Assembly (NCBI RefSeq): GCF_036880985.1
Contig: NZ_JBAJNO010000008.1
Coordinates: 1,302,001-1,366,000 of the forward strand
DNA: 64,000 bases
Source of the DNA: Limibacter armeniacum
GTDB lineage: Bacteria; Bacteroidota; Bacteroidia; Cytophagales; Flammeovirgaceae
Direction of reading: 5' to 3'
Under the pieces are notes generated by a model. The model did no database searches and was not told the origin of the DNA. It worked only from the letters and a program-made list of their open reading frames with translations. Numbering within the stretch: position 1 is the stretch's first letter; each line of letters opens with the position of its first letter. Below, piece after piece: positions 29,601-38,424 of this stretch. The translations under genes were made by a program, and so were the position numbers.

Positions 29601-32600
29601 GTATCCCAAGTTGACTTCGGTAATCTGTTGAAGACGCATGAGACTAGCCAGAAACTGACTTTGAAAAATACAGGTAATGGTAAGCTGATATTGGACTCTC
29701 TTCAAATATCTAATGACTCCTTAGTGACTGTAAAAGGTTTTGCAGATGGAATGTTGTTGGAAGTCGGCGCTGAAAAGGTGATTACAGTAAATTACAATGC
29801 CGTTGAGACAGGAATGGTTTCGGAGTATCTCAAGATTTTCAGTAATGACCCTGATAGTGTATGGGAAGTGGCATTAACAGCCATCGTATTACCTGTAGGT
29901 GAGCTGGCGCCAATTGATACAACAGATGTGAGTGTGGCTTACGGTGAGACAACGACTTTTACTCTTCCAATTGTTAACCAAGGAGAAGCAAGTACAGAAG
30001 TTTATTTCAGTAGGTATTATGCTGAGGAAAAGCTGTCGGCATTACAGACTAAAAATAACGTTTCACCAATTCAATTTGGTAATGTTCCTGTAAAAGGTGA
30101 AAAAGATGAAAGAGTAGGGCATGTTGTTCAGAACGGTATGGGTAGTGACAATTTTGGTTACACCTTTATAGACAGTGACGAGGAAGGTGGGCCTGCTTTT
30201 GTCTGGACGGATATTACCACGGATGGTACACGATTGACATTGGGAGATGATCAGGCGGCAATGGTTTCACTACCATGGGAATTTGAATTGTATGGGTTTA
30301 GATATGACAAAGTTTATGTTTCTTCTAATGGTTATCTGACGTTCAACGAAAATCAGGGTATTTCTCCTATTAACCAGCAGCTTCCTTCAACTACAGCACC
30401 AAACAATGTGATAGCAGGTTTTTGGAAAGACTTGAACCCATCAACAGGATCGGTGCACTATAAGCAGTTGGAAGATAGGATAATTGTTCAATATACAGAT
30501 GTAGCGGACTTTGAAGGAACTGGTTTATTCACGTTCCAAATTGTACTTGTCAAGAATGGAAATATTGAATTCAAATATCTCCAGATGAGTGGGAATACAA
30601 CCGATGCGACTGTAGGTATAGAAAATGAAAATGGAACAGAAGGACTGCAAACAGCATTCAATACCATCTACATTCACAATGAAATGGCAGTGATGGTATT
30701 TGCACCTCACAGCTTGGTAAGTCCTGAAGTATCACATTTTACATTGGCTGCTGGGGATTCTGCTGAAGTGATGTTTACAGTAGATGCTACATCATCAGTA
30801 GTCGCTGGGCAGTATATGGAAAGCTTAGGACTTTCAACCAATAACTTAACTCAGGATGTAACTGTGCCAGTAAGGGTGACTGTGACAGGAGGAGAACCTA
30901 ACTTAAAGATGTATGAAGAAAGGTTGACATTTGATGAAACCTTTGTGGGCAATACTTCTATTATTCCTGTTGCTATTTACAATACAGGTACTGGTTACAT
31001 GGATATGCCTCAGGTACAGGCTATGTCAGACGACTACTTTGTGGTTTTCTCAGATGATGTATCGAGTTTACAGGGTATGAAGAAAGAGGCACTGCTTGAG
31101 TTGGATAGTATTGTTACGGTAGCACCTAAAAATTGGAAAAGAGGTGCGGTGGTATTTGCGCCATTATCTGAAGGTACTCTATCTGATACTTTAACCTTTG
31201 AGAATGCTATAGGACAAACACATCAAATAGCAGTATCAGGGGTAGGAGTAATGCCAACCATAGTCTTGAGAACAGATACTAACCTGCTGACAGATACATT
31301 GGCTGTTAATACAACTGCTACGAAATCATTCGTGGTGACCAATGAAGGAGATAGTCCATTGAACTATTCACTAAGTGTCAGAAAATCGGAATTTATAGAG
31401 TTGCATCTGCCTCCAGCAGAAAGAGACGCTACACCTAATTCGAATATCTCTCATCAAGTAGGAAGAGTGCCAGCAGGTATGTTGGGACAAAATATAACTT
31501 CGGAGCCAAGTAAATATTTTGAAACATCAGAAGAAGTGGCTTATGGCTTTGTGTATGACTATAATGCTGATAGAGAATACTTAGGAGAGTTTGCATTAGC
31601 CAATCCAAATGATGTAAGAGAAATTACTGGATCAAAAGGTATTGGAAGTGGTTTCCATAATGCTGGAGCATATATTCTGGATTTTACTTCTCCATACTTT
31701 ATTGAAATAACAAATAATGGTGAAGTGATTAAAACGGTTGTGTCAACAGGTGAAGTCATCTTCTTAGGCAATGTAAGCGTCGCTGCAACAGGTATGACTT
31801 ATGATATCACAACAGGCATATGTTATATAGTTTCCCAAACAGGTCTTTATACCTTTAATCCAAATACTTTGGAGACACAGTATATAGGCTTAGTTAATAA
31901 TAACTATATCATGATAGATGTGGCAATTGCAGGAGATGGAAAACTTTATGCTTTTGAAATTGTAAATGATATTTTCCTTGAGATTGATAAGGAAACCGCA
32001 GAGGCGACAGAAATAGGATATATCGGATTCAATTCAAATTATGGACAAGGTATGGGTTACGACCCTGTATCAGATAAACTATTTATGGCAGTTTATGATA
32101 TTGGAAGTGGTACTCATCAGTTGAGAGTGGTAGATACGCAAACAGGAAATACAGCATTCGTAGATTACATTGGAGAGAATGGTCAAGGAAAGCAGTTCGG
32201 TTGGATCGATTTTGTAATTGATGGACTAACATACCTTTCATTTGATCCGAAATCAGGTTCAATTGCACCAGGTGCTTCTGAAAATATCACAGTCAGTTTT
32301 GATGCAACAGATCTATTGAATGGAGACTATAAAGCTGACATTGTGATTAGTAGTAATGATCAGGTAAATCCTATTCAAACTGTTAAGACTGTTCTGCAAG
32401 TATATGGCAATGAAGCTGAACTTATGTTGAGCGATAGTCTACTTGATTTTGGCCACGTTCATATTGAGCAAGGAAGTGAAAAGACTTTCTTTATCGAAAA
32501 TACCGGAAAGGCATCCGTAATGATAGACTCAATTCAAGTAAGCAATCATGAAAATGTATTCACAGTTTCTGTAATGGATAGTCTGGTGAGTATAGGAGAT

Positions 32601-33293
32601 ACGCTGTCAGTGAAGGTTGGTTTTAATCCTGAATACTCAATCTCTTATGAGGAAACCTTGACCATCTACTCAGCTTATGGTACACAGGAAGTCAGTTTGT
32701 TTGGTACAGGTTATGGCGTGAATACAGCACCAGAGATTGTAGGAGATGTAGCGAATTTGTCAATCGACTTAGCTCAGGGAAGTGTGGTATTCGGTTACGA
32801 AGGTGTCTTCAAAGACCCTGATCTGGATGAGTTGACGTATGAAGTAGTTGTGGCAGATACAGAGATTGTAAACCTTAGAGAGGTTACTTCAACGTCGATT
32901 TATGTAGATCCACTGTTAGTGGGTAGTACAACGTTGACAATCACAGTTAGTGATGGTGACAAAACATCTACTGTAGACGTATTTGTAGAGGTTTATGACA
33001 GTACACCATTGGGTATTGATAATGAAATTTCAAAGTCACTCAATGTTGTTGCATACCCGAACCCTACAGCTGGACTGTCCACTGTAGAGTTTACGTTGAT
33101 CCAGAAGATGAATATTACGCTGGAAGTGATTAATACAGGTGGTATAAAGGTTCAGACTTACCAATTGGGTGATATTAACGCAGGAACACATCAATATGAT
33201 GTAGACCTTTCAAATCTACCGAGCGGTATCTACTTGTATAAAATAATGAATAATGGTACTTCACTGAAGACGGTTAAGGTGATGGTACAGTAA
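23700..33293 (+). CDS. Giant secreted S8 subtilase with duplicated ThuA-like and lectin-like modules, T9SS tail
   Basis: 3197 residues. The signal peptide is about 1-25. The subtilase domain (about 195-480) has Asp207 (AITDGG), His262 (NHGSHVAGT), oxyanion Asn370 (FAAGN) and Ser440 (GTSMACPH), so it should be active. The rest is modular. ASH/choice-of-anchor D-like beta domains occur through about 500-1200. A beta module at about 793-975 is repeated at about 2143-2340; both contain SNGxLxF and GIENExG. A GATase1/ThuA-like Rossmann module at about 1230-1435 is repeated at about 1674-1897. A propeller-like segment lies at about 2610-2845 and a cadherin-like domain at about 3010-3100. The T9SS type A tail starts with VAYPNPTAG. 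It is expected on the cell surface, in adhesion, protein degradation or gliding; that role is inferred. Confidence 0.88.
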   Translation: MYRNFISKLIGLTLIGLLMCAHSWAQWPTSVSFADVNEHTIRVKLKAESLAKFDSKIARKSATGVVEFGRSDVDNLNKQFSVKNWTRVFPYSAKFEDRHQKHGLHLWYELKFEGDVSSIEVAKAYKQISDFSIVKPVLKKSLPKEQFQKVEKTTASTSSVFNDPMLPYQWHYNNTGQSGGTAGADINLFEAWSQSYGSSNVIVAITDGGVDVNHEDLKDNLWVNEAELNGVDGVDDDGNGYVDDIHGVNFALNTGNIEPDNHGSHVAGTIAAVNNNGIGVSGVAGGSGQGDGVRVMSCETFTNYGNTGFAQSYIYAADNGAVISQNSWGYTSPGYYEQEVLDAIDYFIEEAGNYAGSPMKGGIVIFAAGNDGRDDSYYPGYYEPVFSVASTNHNDVKSWYSNYGTWVEASAPGGETNSVSNQGVLSTLAYNSYGYYQGTSMACPHMSGIAALVISKANGNITNQELWDILVESTDNIEALNPTYQGKLGSGRIDAKLALDKVSSVGNLTFQPGSLTFNLKQGETTSQVLKLVNTSSDEIDFSLTSANAWVTLDVTDGTVAAGSVTNIEVMINATGLTSGVYESHISIEANGGSIIPVRLDLLGDPNLIQPSNIDYGTVYVGMDKTMYVEVINSQYGILEISDITVDNADFTITNTSLTLPPYGNDFIEVKFSPSVGGSRTGMMTIVSNDPDTSQMTVNLTGIGNANTPPTASLSVTEIQVNQLEAGADTVTMTLTNTGGELLNYSFGYYDPNISVNQLSRVGRFTNYEPQKGEESVQKGFPVQYGYGNDGQLNGYRWVDSNENVGFNYEWNDISTTGSARSMSDDSYFQLNLNNFSFPYYGQNYSSVYICSNGFLNFQSGYSNTGGSALPNMGTPNTVIAPYWVDLLYTTVYYQEFADRLVIQYNSKYFSDTSLDAIFQVVLYADGNIKFFYNKIDRPTSGTVGIENEDGSKGMTVVYNNTYLQNGLGVLITQDDLITSVTPGAGTLSVGESTTVALAYNTINTFELGGYSERIIQLYSNDPVNETRNIPFLVKYGGVFLNASPEEIKTQAFLGYSFEDSVLLENTGYADISITNIATDITGLIFDQTSFTLGDKERKAIIMSLDPQTLGTLTGNITFNTSDTTQATVTIPVTIEVVNAPSGEVSVDSLSMTLYQGQVDSLTFELTNLSSTANLVYEVSVHELGTLENIKTLVSRYEIQRVKKESDHKSFVVEQYHVDKPQTVFVNPASTSGMHVAVLAADFDGNRQYFTERLQEFSDFESVSHFDLSTWTPDLEALMLFDAVLVYSADNFNDREALGDVLADYYDLGGGVVTGLYEMITSSDYPEVTIGGRWENENYYLYERGNYQRVGASLDMSFDATHPVMQGVGPFTLYTSPGTGATNGAEVLASFDNGLPAVLVKDRLVSLGIYPLDISWFSEGIQLVINALHYSGKDKKWLSVLPKSGTVSPTVSNELNAIFNGSALAPGIYELEAKIATNIPDVQSFSLPVKMTVDAAPVMLVSTPYFENFGSQYVDSIYVKAISIKNLGGAYLDVNLSTTLEDFYLEQTAISVAPYTERYVNVYFQPRSEGRKDALLEITSNAYNLSSLSLNMFGSGVANSSYSVDKSSIDLEMTIGDAETEQLVLKNNGQSEVDYVLNVVGKNAVVNTAEGNEPIIVKNNEGQIILMKREVSNKSPMYVDYGFDLLVLTTAPYEYQTYIWEDLWQAGDFKTMSIERINNYIPPLSTIQKYDAVLLFGYGSNSIYSKTELGNYLYQYVQEGGNVVTASDYNSGYTYSVLGGAWETNGYNLYEPASFNSPGIQGLGEVVVTDHPIMEEVDTLLSTYNTRRQNISTLITGTSVVARWADNLPLVLEKEIDGHRLIHLNFMPGTGVWDESTTDGTRMLANAIKYVNVANGGTDVDWLSASSYEGTLAVGDSALIDLTFSADTLAEGLYNADIKYYTYDQDVYRYKGSIPVSLNLLGTPNLETVSQVDFGNLLKTHETSQKLTLKNTGNGKLILDSLQISNDSLVTVKGFADGMLLEVGAEKVITVNYNAVETGMVSEYLKIFSNDPDSVWEVALTAIVLPVGELAPIDTTDVSVAYGETTTFTLPIVNQGEASTEVYFSRYYAEEKLSALQTKNNVSPIQFGNVPVKGEKDERVGHVVQNGMGSDNFGYTFIDSDEEGGPAFVWTDITTDGTRLTLGDDQAAMVSLPWEFELYGFRYDKVYVSSNGYLTFNENQGISPINQQLPSTTAPNNVIAGFWKDLNPSTGSVHYKQLEDRIIVQYTDVADFEGTGLFTFQIVLVKNGNIEFKYLQMSGNTTDATVGIENENGTEGLQTAFNTIYIHNEMAVMVFAPHSLVSPEVSHFTLAAGDSAEVMFTVDATSSVVAGQYMESLGLSTNNLTQDVTVPVRVTVTGGEPNLKMYEERLTFDETFVGNTSIIPVAIYNTGTGYMDMPQVQAMSDDYFVVFSDDVSSLQGMKKEALLELDSIVTVAPKNWKRGAVVFAPLSEGTLSDTLTFENAIGQTHQIAVSGVGVMPTIVLRTDTNLLTDTLAVNTTATKSFVVTNEGDSPLNYSLSVRKSEFIELHLPPAERDATPNSNISHQVGRVPAGMLGQNITSEPSKYFETSEEVAYGFVYDYNADREYLGEFALANPNDVREITGSKGIGSGFHNAGAYILDFTSPYFIEITNNGEVIKTVVSTGEVIFLGNVSVAATGMTYDITTGICYIVSQTGLYTFNPNTLETQYIGLVNNNYIMIDVAIAGDGKLYAFEIVNDIFLEIDKETAEATEIGYIGFNSNYGQGMGYDPVSDKLFMAVYDIGSGTHQLRVVDTQTGNTAFVDYIGENGQGKQFGWIDFVIDGLTYLSFDPKSGSIAPGASENITVSFDATDLLNGDYKADIVISSNDQVNPIQTVKTVLQVYGNEAELMLSDSLLDFGHVHIEQGSEKTFFIENTGKASVMIDSIQVSNHENVFTVSVMDSLVSIGDTLSVKVGFNPEYSISYEETLTIYSAYGTQEVSLFGTGYGVNTAPEIVGDVANLSIDLAQGSVVFGYEGVFKDPDLDELTYEVVVADTEIVNLREVTSTSIYVDPLLVGSTTLTITVSDGDKTSTVDVFVEVYDSTPLGIDNEISKSLNVVAYPNPTAGLSTVEFTLIQKMNITLEVINTGGIKVQTYQLGDINAGTHQYDVDLSNLPSGIYLYKIMNNGTSLKTVKVMVQ

Positions 33294-33338
33294 GCGTTTG
33301 AAAATAATAGGGAGATATTCCCACTCAAATGAGCAAGA

Positions 33339-33376
33339 AGAGGCATAGGATTGATTTCCTATGTCTCTTTTTTTTA
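33339..33376 (+). terminator. Rho-independent terminator after giant subtilase gene
   Basis: Stem AGAGGCATAGGA/TCCTATGTCTCT (11 of 12 plus one G-U), 6-nt loop, then at least seven T. Confidence 0.88.
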
Positions 33377-33557
33377 GGGTAACTGGGATCAATTAATTGC
33401 TTTGTGGTCTTTGTTAATATTTGGTTTATATTTACATATATGATTTTTATTTTAATTTTTTAGACTTATTAAAGTTGATTCATCTGTATTATTATAAATA
33501 ATCAAAAGGTGTTGAGCTTTTTGATGTAATCATTCAATTATTTAAAACATCTATTCC

Positions 33558-36500
33558 ATGATCAAACGACTATCGTTGCTGGGTGCGCTTTTGGCTTTGC
33601 TGATACAGTGTGCCTTTGCACAGGTGACTAAGCCTGTCAATGGCGTGGTGGACAACAGGGCTGAAGCCTATGCTTTCACCAATGCAACCATCTTTGTGGA
33701 CTACCAAACAAAGCTGGAGAGTAGTACACTCGTTATCCGTAATGGCAAAGTGGAGGCTGTAGGGCAGAGTGTACTGATTCCTGCAGATGCTACGGTTATT
33801 GACCTGAAAGGCAAATTCATTTATCCATCTTTTATTGATATGCACACCCATTATGGACTTGCTGAGCCTAAAAAAGGTGGAGGAAGTTTCTTTGGAGGAG
33901 AGCAAATTCAATCAAAGAAAGAAGGGGCATACAACGCCAATGAGTCTGTAAAGGCAGAGTTTGCGGCATCTGAACTGTTCAAGCAAGATAGCAAGGAAGC
34001 GGAAGCTTTGCGTAAGCAGGGTTTTGGTACTGTATTGTCTTTTCAGGCAGATGGTGTGGTAAGAGGTACTTCCTCATTGGTAACACTGGCTGACGACAAT
34101 GAAAACCTGATCATGCTGAACAAGAAAGCAGCAGCCCACTATGCCTTTGATAAGGGAACTTCCCGTCAGATGTACCCTGTATCTGTCATGGGTTATGCGG
34201 CTTTGCTTCGCCAGACCTATATGGATGCTGCCTGGTACAAGGAAAGTGGATACAAGGAATTCAAGGACCTTTCGCTGGAAGCATTCAACGCACAGCAGGG
34301 GATTCCTCAGATTTTTGATGCCAATGACCTGATGAATACCCTGAGAGCTGACAAGATTGGGGACGAGTTTGGGGTGCAGTATATCATCAAGGGTGATGGT
34401 AGCGAGTACCAGCGCATGGCAGATATCAAGGCGACCAATGCTCCGCTTGTTGTGCCGGTTGATTTTCCTGAAGCATATGATGTAGACGATCCGTATGAGG
34501 CAATGATGGTAACAGTAGGCAAGATGAAGCATTGGGAGATGGCGCCAACTAACCTTAGCATGTTGGAGAATAACGGCATTACCTTCGCTATCACAGCAGA
34601 TGGCTTGAAGAAGAAGGATGACTTCCTGAAAAATATCCGCAAGGCTATCCAATATGGTTTGAGTGAGCAAAGTGCACTGAAGGCAATGACCTTGACGCCT
34701 GCTCAATTGCTGAAAGCAGATGGCGAAATTGGTAGTCTTGCAAAAGGTAAGGTGGCCAACTTCCTGATTGCTTCGGGTAATATCTTCGAAAAGGATACAG
34801 ACCTGTATGACAACTGGGTACAAGGTAAACGCTATAAACTGAAGGAGTGGATTGATACGGATTTCAGTGGTGTATACGCATTGGAAGTAGCGGATGCGAA
34901 ATATATGTTGGAAGTAAGCGGAAAACCGGAGAAACCGTCTTTCAAGATTGTGATCAACGACAGTACGGAGATCAAGGTGGATGGTTCTTTTGAAGAAGCA
35001 TTGGTGTCTTTGCGTTTTCAGCAGGATACGGCAAAAGCTTCCAAAGGAATGGATATCCGTTTGTCGGGCTGGGTAAAAGATCAGGTAATGAAAGGAGAAG
35101 GACAGTTGCCTGATGGCAGCTGGGTGCGCTGGTCTGCCAAGTATGAGAAATCATTGGAAGAGAAAGAGAAGAAAGAAAAGGACAAGAAAGAAGAGAAGGC
35201 ACCTGAACTGGGTAAGGTGATGTTTCCGTTTGTGGCTTTCGGAAATGAGGCTGTACCCACACAGCAGACGATCATCTTTACCAATGCAACAGTATGGACC
35301 AACGAGTCTGAGGGGATTATGGAAAATACGGATGTGATGGTGAAAGACGGAAAGATTGCAAAAATCGGTCAGGGACTGAAAGAGCGTGATGCCGTGTATG
35401 TGGATGCAACAGGCAAGCACCTGACAAGTGGTATCATCGATGAGCACTCACACATTGCGCTTTCAGCTGTTAATGATGTGGACAAGATGTCTTCCATGGT
35501 GAGAATGGCGGATGCGGTTGATCCAACCAATATCAATATCTACCGTCAGTTGGCAGGTGGCGTGACAGCCGCACAGCTATTGCACGGTTCTGCAAACCCT
35601 GTGGGCGGTCAGTCAGCATTGGTGAAACTGAGATGGGGTAAGTCGGCAGAGGAAATGCTGATCTCAGGAGCGGACAAGTACATCAAATTTGCCTTGGGTG
35701 AAAACGTGAAGCGTTCTGCTTGGAGTAGCTCTCACCGTTATCCGCAAACAAGAATGGGTGTGGAGCAGGTGTATATGGATGGCTTCACAAGAGCTAAGGC
35801 TTATGACGAAGAGTGGAAGGCTTACAATGCACTTCCTGCAAAGGTAAAGGCAAAAACAGCAGCCCCTCGTCGTGATTTGCAGCTGGAGGCATTGGCAGAA
35901 ATCCTGAATGGTGAACGCTTTATCTCATGCCACTCTTATGTACAGTCAGAGATCAATATGCTGATGAAAGTGGCAGAGAAATTCGGTTTCCGTGTCAATA
36001 CTTTTACCCACATTCTGGAAGGTTACAAGGTGGCAGACAAGATGCATGAGCACGGTGTAGGCGCTTCCACTTTTGCAGACTGGTGGGCTTACAAGTTTGA
36101 GGTGTATGAGGCAATCCCTTACAACGCGGCACTGATGACGCAGCAGGGCGTAACAACAGCCATCAACTCGGATGATGCTGAAATGGCAAGACGCCTGAAT
36201 CAAGAGGCCGCTAAAGTAGTAAAGTACGGTGGCTTGTCAGAAGAGGAAGTATGGAAAATGGTTACCCTGAATCCTGCCAAGCTGTTGCATCTGGATGACA
36301 GAATGGGTAGCGTAAAAGTAGGAAAGGATGCCGATTTGGTACTTTGGACAGACAATCCGCTGTCAATCTATGCCAAGGCTGAAAAGACATTGGTGGATGG
36401 CGTAGTGTATTACGATATGGAACAGGATCTGGCAAAACGTGAGGCAATCAGACAGGAGAAGGCTAGAATCACCATGAAAATGAAGGCAGAGAAGAAAGCT

Positions 36501-36596
36501 GGAGCGCCAACCCGTAAGCCAACTCCTACTCAACTGCATGATTGGCACTGTACAGATATCATGTTCAATGAAGCATCTGCACAGCATGGTCATTAG
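33558..36596 (+). CDS. Exported double-domain amidohydrolase
   Basis: 1012 residues with a signal peptide (about 1-22, QCAFAQ). Two amidohydrolase-superfamily units lie in tandem. Unit 1 (about 35-430) has MHTH with His96/His98, but the late metal-ligand motif is ITADG instead of the usual S/N-D-D. Unit 2 (about 575-980) looks complete: EHSH with His630/His632, a His in SCHSYVQ, a His in TFTHILEG and Asp in NSDDAEM. A Lys/Glu-rich linker (about 530-555) separates them. Such enzymes hydrolyse amides, including cyclic dipeptides and imidazolones; the substrate is unknown. The next gene, 51 bp on, is a relative, so the two form an operon of exported amidohydrolases. Confidence 0.88.
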   Translation: MIKRLSLLGALLALLIQCAFAQVTKPVNGVVDNRAEAYAFTNATIFVDYQTKLESSTLVIRNGKVEAVGQSVLIPADATVIDLKGKFIYPSFIDMHTHYGLAEPKKGGGSFFGGEQIQSKKEGAYNANESVKAEFAASELFKQDSKEAEALRKQGFGTVLSFQADGVVRGTSSLVTLADDNENLIMLNKKAAAHYAFDKGTSRQMYPVSVMGYAALLRQTYMDAAWYKESGYKEFKDLSLEAFNAQQGIPQIFDANDLMNTLRADKIGDEFGVQYIIKGDGSEYQRMADIKATNAPLVVPVDFPEAYDVDDPYEAMMVTVGKMKHWEMAPTNLSMLENNGITFAITADGLKKKDDFLKNIRKAIQYGLSEQSALKAMTLTPAQLLKADGEIGSLAKGKVANFLIASGNIFEKDTDLYDNWVQGKRYKLKEWIDTDFSGVYALEVADAKYMLEVSGKPEKPSFKIVINDSTEIKVDGSFEEALVSLRFQQDTAKASKGMDIRLSGWVKDQVMKGEGQLPDGSWVRWSAKYEKSLEEKEKKEKDKKEEKAPELGKVMFPFVAFGNEAVPTQQTIIFTNATVWTNESEGIMENTDVMVKDGKIAKIGQGLKERDAVYVDATGKHLTSGIIDEHSHIALSAVNDVDKMSSMVRMADAVDPTNINIYRQLAGGVTAAQLLHGSANPVGGQSALVKLRWGKSAEEMLISGADKYIKFALGENVKRSAWSSSHRYPQTRMGVEQVYMDGFTRAKAYDEEWKAYNALPAKVKAKTAAPRRDLQLEALAEILNGERFISCHSYVQSEINMLMKVAEKFGFRVNTFTHILEGYKVADKMHEHGVGASTFADWWAYKFEVYEAIPYNAALMTQQGVTTAINSDDAEMARRLNQEAAKVVKYGGLSEEEVWKMVTLNPAKLLHLDDRMGSVKVGKDADLVLWTDNPLSIYAKAEKTLVDGVVYYDMEQDLAKREAIRQEKARITMKMKAEKKAGAPTRKPTPTQLHDWHCTDIMFNEASAQHGH

Positions 36597-36647
36597 TATG
36601 GGGATGAATTCAAAGTCTTATATCTTAAATCTCAGATTTGTATTAAT

Positions 36648-37964
36648 ATGAATAAAATCATCAAATATATATTGCCACTGTTTGTCACTTGTTGGGCAGG
36701 TAGTGCAATGGCGCAGGTGCCTACGCCCGCCCCAAAACAGGATACCCCAATCTTGGTAAAAGGAGCCACAGTCCATACAGGTGCTGGAACCGTAATCGAG
36801 AATGGGGCAGTAGCCTTTGAAGACGGTAAAATTACCTATGTGGGCAGTGCCGACGGCTTTACCATGACAGGAAGCTTTAAGGAAGTGGATGCTGCCGGTC
36901 AGCATGTGTACCCTGGGCTTATCCTGCCTACAACAGACCTTGGTCTGGTGGAGATCGGTCAGGTCAGTGCTTCCAAAGACGAAAGGGAGGAAGGAAGCAT
37001 TAACCCTGAGGTAAGGGCTTTGGTAGCCTACAATACAGATTCTCATTTGCCGCCAACTATCCGCTCCAATGGTATTCTGATGGCGCAGATTGCACCACAA
37101 GGAGGGCTTTTCTCAGGAACGTCATCTATCGTGCAGTTGGATGCTTGGAACTGGGAAGATGCAGCTTACTCAGTGGATGAAGGAATCCATTTGAACTGGC
37201 CTAGCAGGTACCTGTCTCCACGTTGGTGGATGGGTGAAACAGATGTAAGAGTCAACAAAAAGTATAACGAGTTGACAGAAGAAGTGGAGAAAACCCTGCG
37301 CGATGCGGCAGCCTATGCACAGGCTTCCTCTCCTGAAGAAGTGAATATCAAATTGGAAGCATTACGTGGTTTGTTTGATGGCAGCAAGACACTTTACATG
37401 CATGCAGATATTGCCAAAAGTATTTTGCAAGGATTGCAGCTAGCGGAAGAACTTAACGTGAAGCGTGTGGTACTGGTGGGAGGCGCACAGGCTTGGTACC
37501 TGAAGGATTACCTGAAGGAAAATAACATCCCTGTAATCCTGAGTAACATTCACCGATTGCCTTCTGTAAATGATGAGGATGTGGACTTGCCTTACCGATT
37601 GGCTGCCATGCTGCAACAGGAAGGCGTATTGGTTGGACTGGGTTATAGAGAAGAAGCCATGAAAACCCGAAACCTGCCATTCTTTGCTGGTACGGCTGCT
37701 GCCTATGGCATGGACAAGGAAGAAGCCTTGAAAATGATTACTTCCAATACCGCCAAGATTCTGGGTGTGGCAGACAAGACAGGTTCACTGGAAGTGGGCA
37801 AGGACGCTACCCTGATCATCTCGCAAGGCGATCTGCTGGATATGAGAACCAGCAATGTAACACAGGCTTTTATCCAAGGAAGAGACATTGACCTGAACAA
37901 CAAGCATAAGATGCTTTACCAAAAGTTCAAGGGCAAGTATGAGTCAACTGAAAAGGTAAACTGA
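36648..37964 (+). CDS. Exported amidohydrolase-like protein lacking the HxH metal motif
   Basis: 438 residues with a signal peptide (about 1-22, SAMAQ). The composite beta-domain and TIM-barrel layout of imidazolonepropionase-like amidohydrolases is clear: ILVKGATVHTGAGTVIENG at the start and ITSNTAKILGVADKTGSLEVGKDA at the end. Where the family has xHxH after VYPG, this protein reads LILPTTDLGL (91-100), so both first-shell histidines are gone. Other candidate ligands are also unclear. It may be a non-catalytic partner of the two-domain enzyme encoded just upstream. A strong terminator follows the gene. Confidence 0.85.
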   Translation: MNKIIKYILPLFVTCWAGSAMAQVPTPAPKQDTPILVKGATVHTGAGTVIENGAVAFEDGKITYVGSADGFTMTGSFKEVDAAGQHVYPGLILPTTDLGLVEIGQVSASKDEREEGSINPEVRALVAYNTDSHLPPTIRSNGILMAQIAPQGGLFSGTSSIVQLDAWNWEDAAYSVDEGIHLNWPSRYLSPRWWMGETDVRVNKKYNELTEEVEKTLRDAAAYAQASSPEEVNIKLEALRGLFDGSKTLYMHADIAKSILQGLQLAEELNVKRVVLVGGAQAWYLKDYLKENNIPVILSNIHRLPSVNDEDVDLPYRLAAMLQQEGVLVGLGYREEAMKTRNLPFFAGTAAAYGMDKEEALKMITSNTAKILGVADKTGSLEVGKDATLIISQGDLLDMRTSNVTQAFIQGRDIDLNNKHKMLYQKFKGKYESTEKVN

Positions 37965-37981
37965 TTTTTTTATAAATTTAA

Positions 37982-38014
37982 AGACCGCAGCAAGAAGTTG
38001 CGGTCTATTTTTTT
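37982..38014 (+). terminator. Terminator after amidohydrolase operon
   Basis: Stem AGACCGCA/TGCGGTCT with a loop containing GCAAGAAGT, followed by T7. A near copy of the hairpin recurs at 38396-38416. Confidence 0.85.
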
Positions 38015-38033
38015 CATTAAAACCTGAAAAATA

Positions 38034-38345
38034 ATGAGAACCCTACTGACAATTTTTTTTGTGTCACTCATCGCTGTTAGCTGTAAAACAGTAGAAAAGA
38101 ATCAACCCAATATCGAATCAGCATTTATCACAGATGGGAATAACTACTCCCTGATGGATGCCCAACAGTCCAAAACTATAGTAGAGGCCTACTACAGCAA
38201 TCAAAAAATGAATGAAACAGCAAGAGTCCTTTATAAGGGTGCTATTTACCCAATCGCCTCTTTGGATAGCCTTATTTCTTTACAGAAAACCCCATCTTTT
38301 GACATAATTAAGGTGAAATCTTTGATACATTACCAAAAGAAGTGA
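38034..38345 (+). CDS. Small lipoprotein, function unknown
   Basis: 103 residues with a lipoprotein signal peptide (FVSLIAVSC, Cys about 17). I do not recognise a family. The mature part has a short alpha/beta-looking segment with VLYKGAIYPIASLDSLISLQKTP. It begins 20 bp after the terminator of the amidohydrolase operon and is itself followed by two hairpins. Function not inferred. Confidence 0.65.
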   Translation: MRTLLTIFFVSLIAVSCKTVEKNQPNIESAFITDGNNYSLMDAQQSKTIVEAYYSNQKMNETARVLYKGAIYPIASLDSLISLQKTPSFDIIKVKSLIHYQKK

Positions 38346-38395
38346 AGGAGGTGATTAGGGTTAATTAGAAATATTTATTGTAAACGAAGAATTAA

Positions 38396-38416
38396 ACCGC
38401 AGCAAGAAGCTGCGGT
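38396..38416 (+). repeat. Second copy of the CCGCAGC hairpin
   Basis: Stem ACCGCAGC/GCTGCGGT; sequence ACCGCAGCAAGAAG is shared with the terminator hairpin at 37982-38006, so this is a duplicated terminator hairpin without a long T run. Confidence 0.7.
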
Positions 38417-38424
38417 CTATAACT

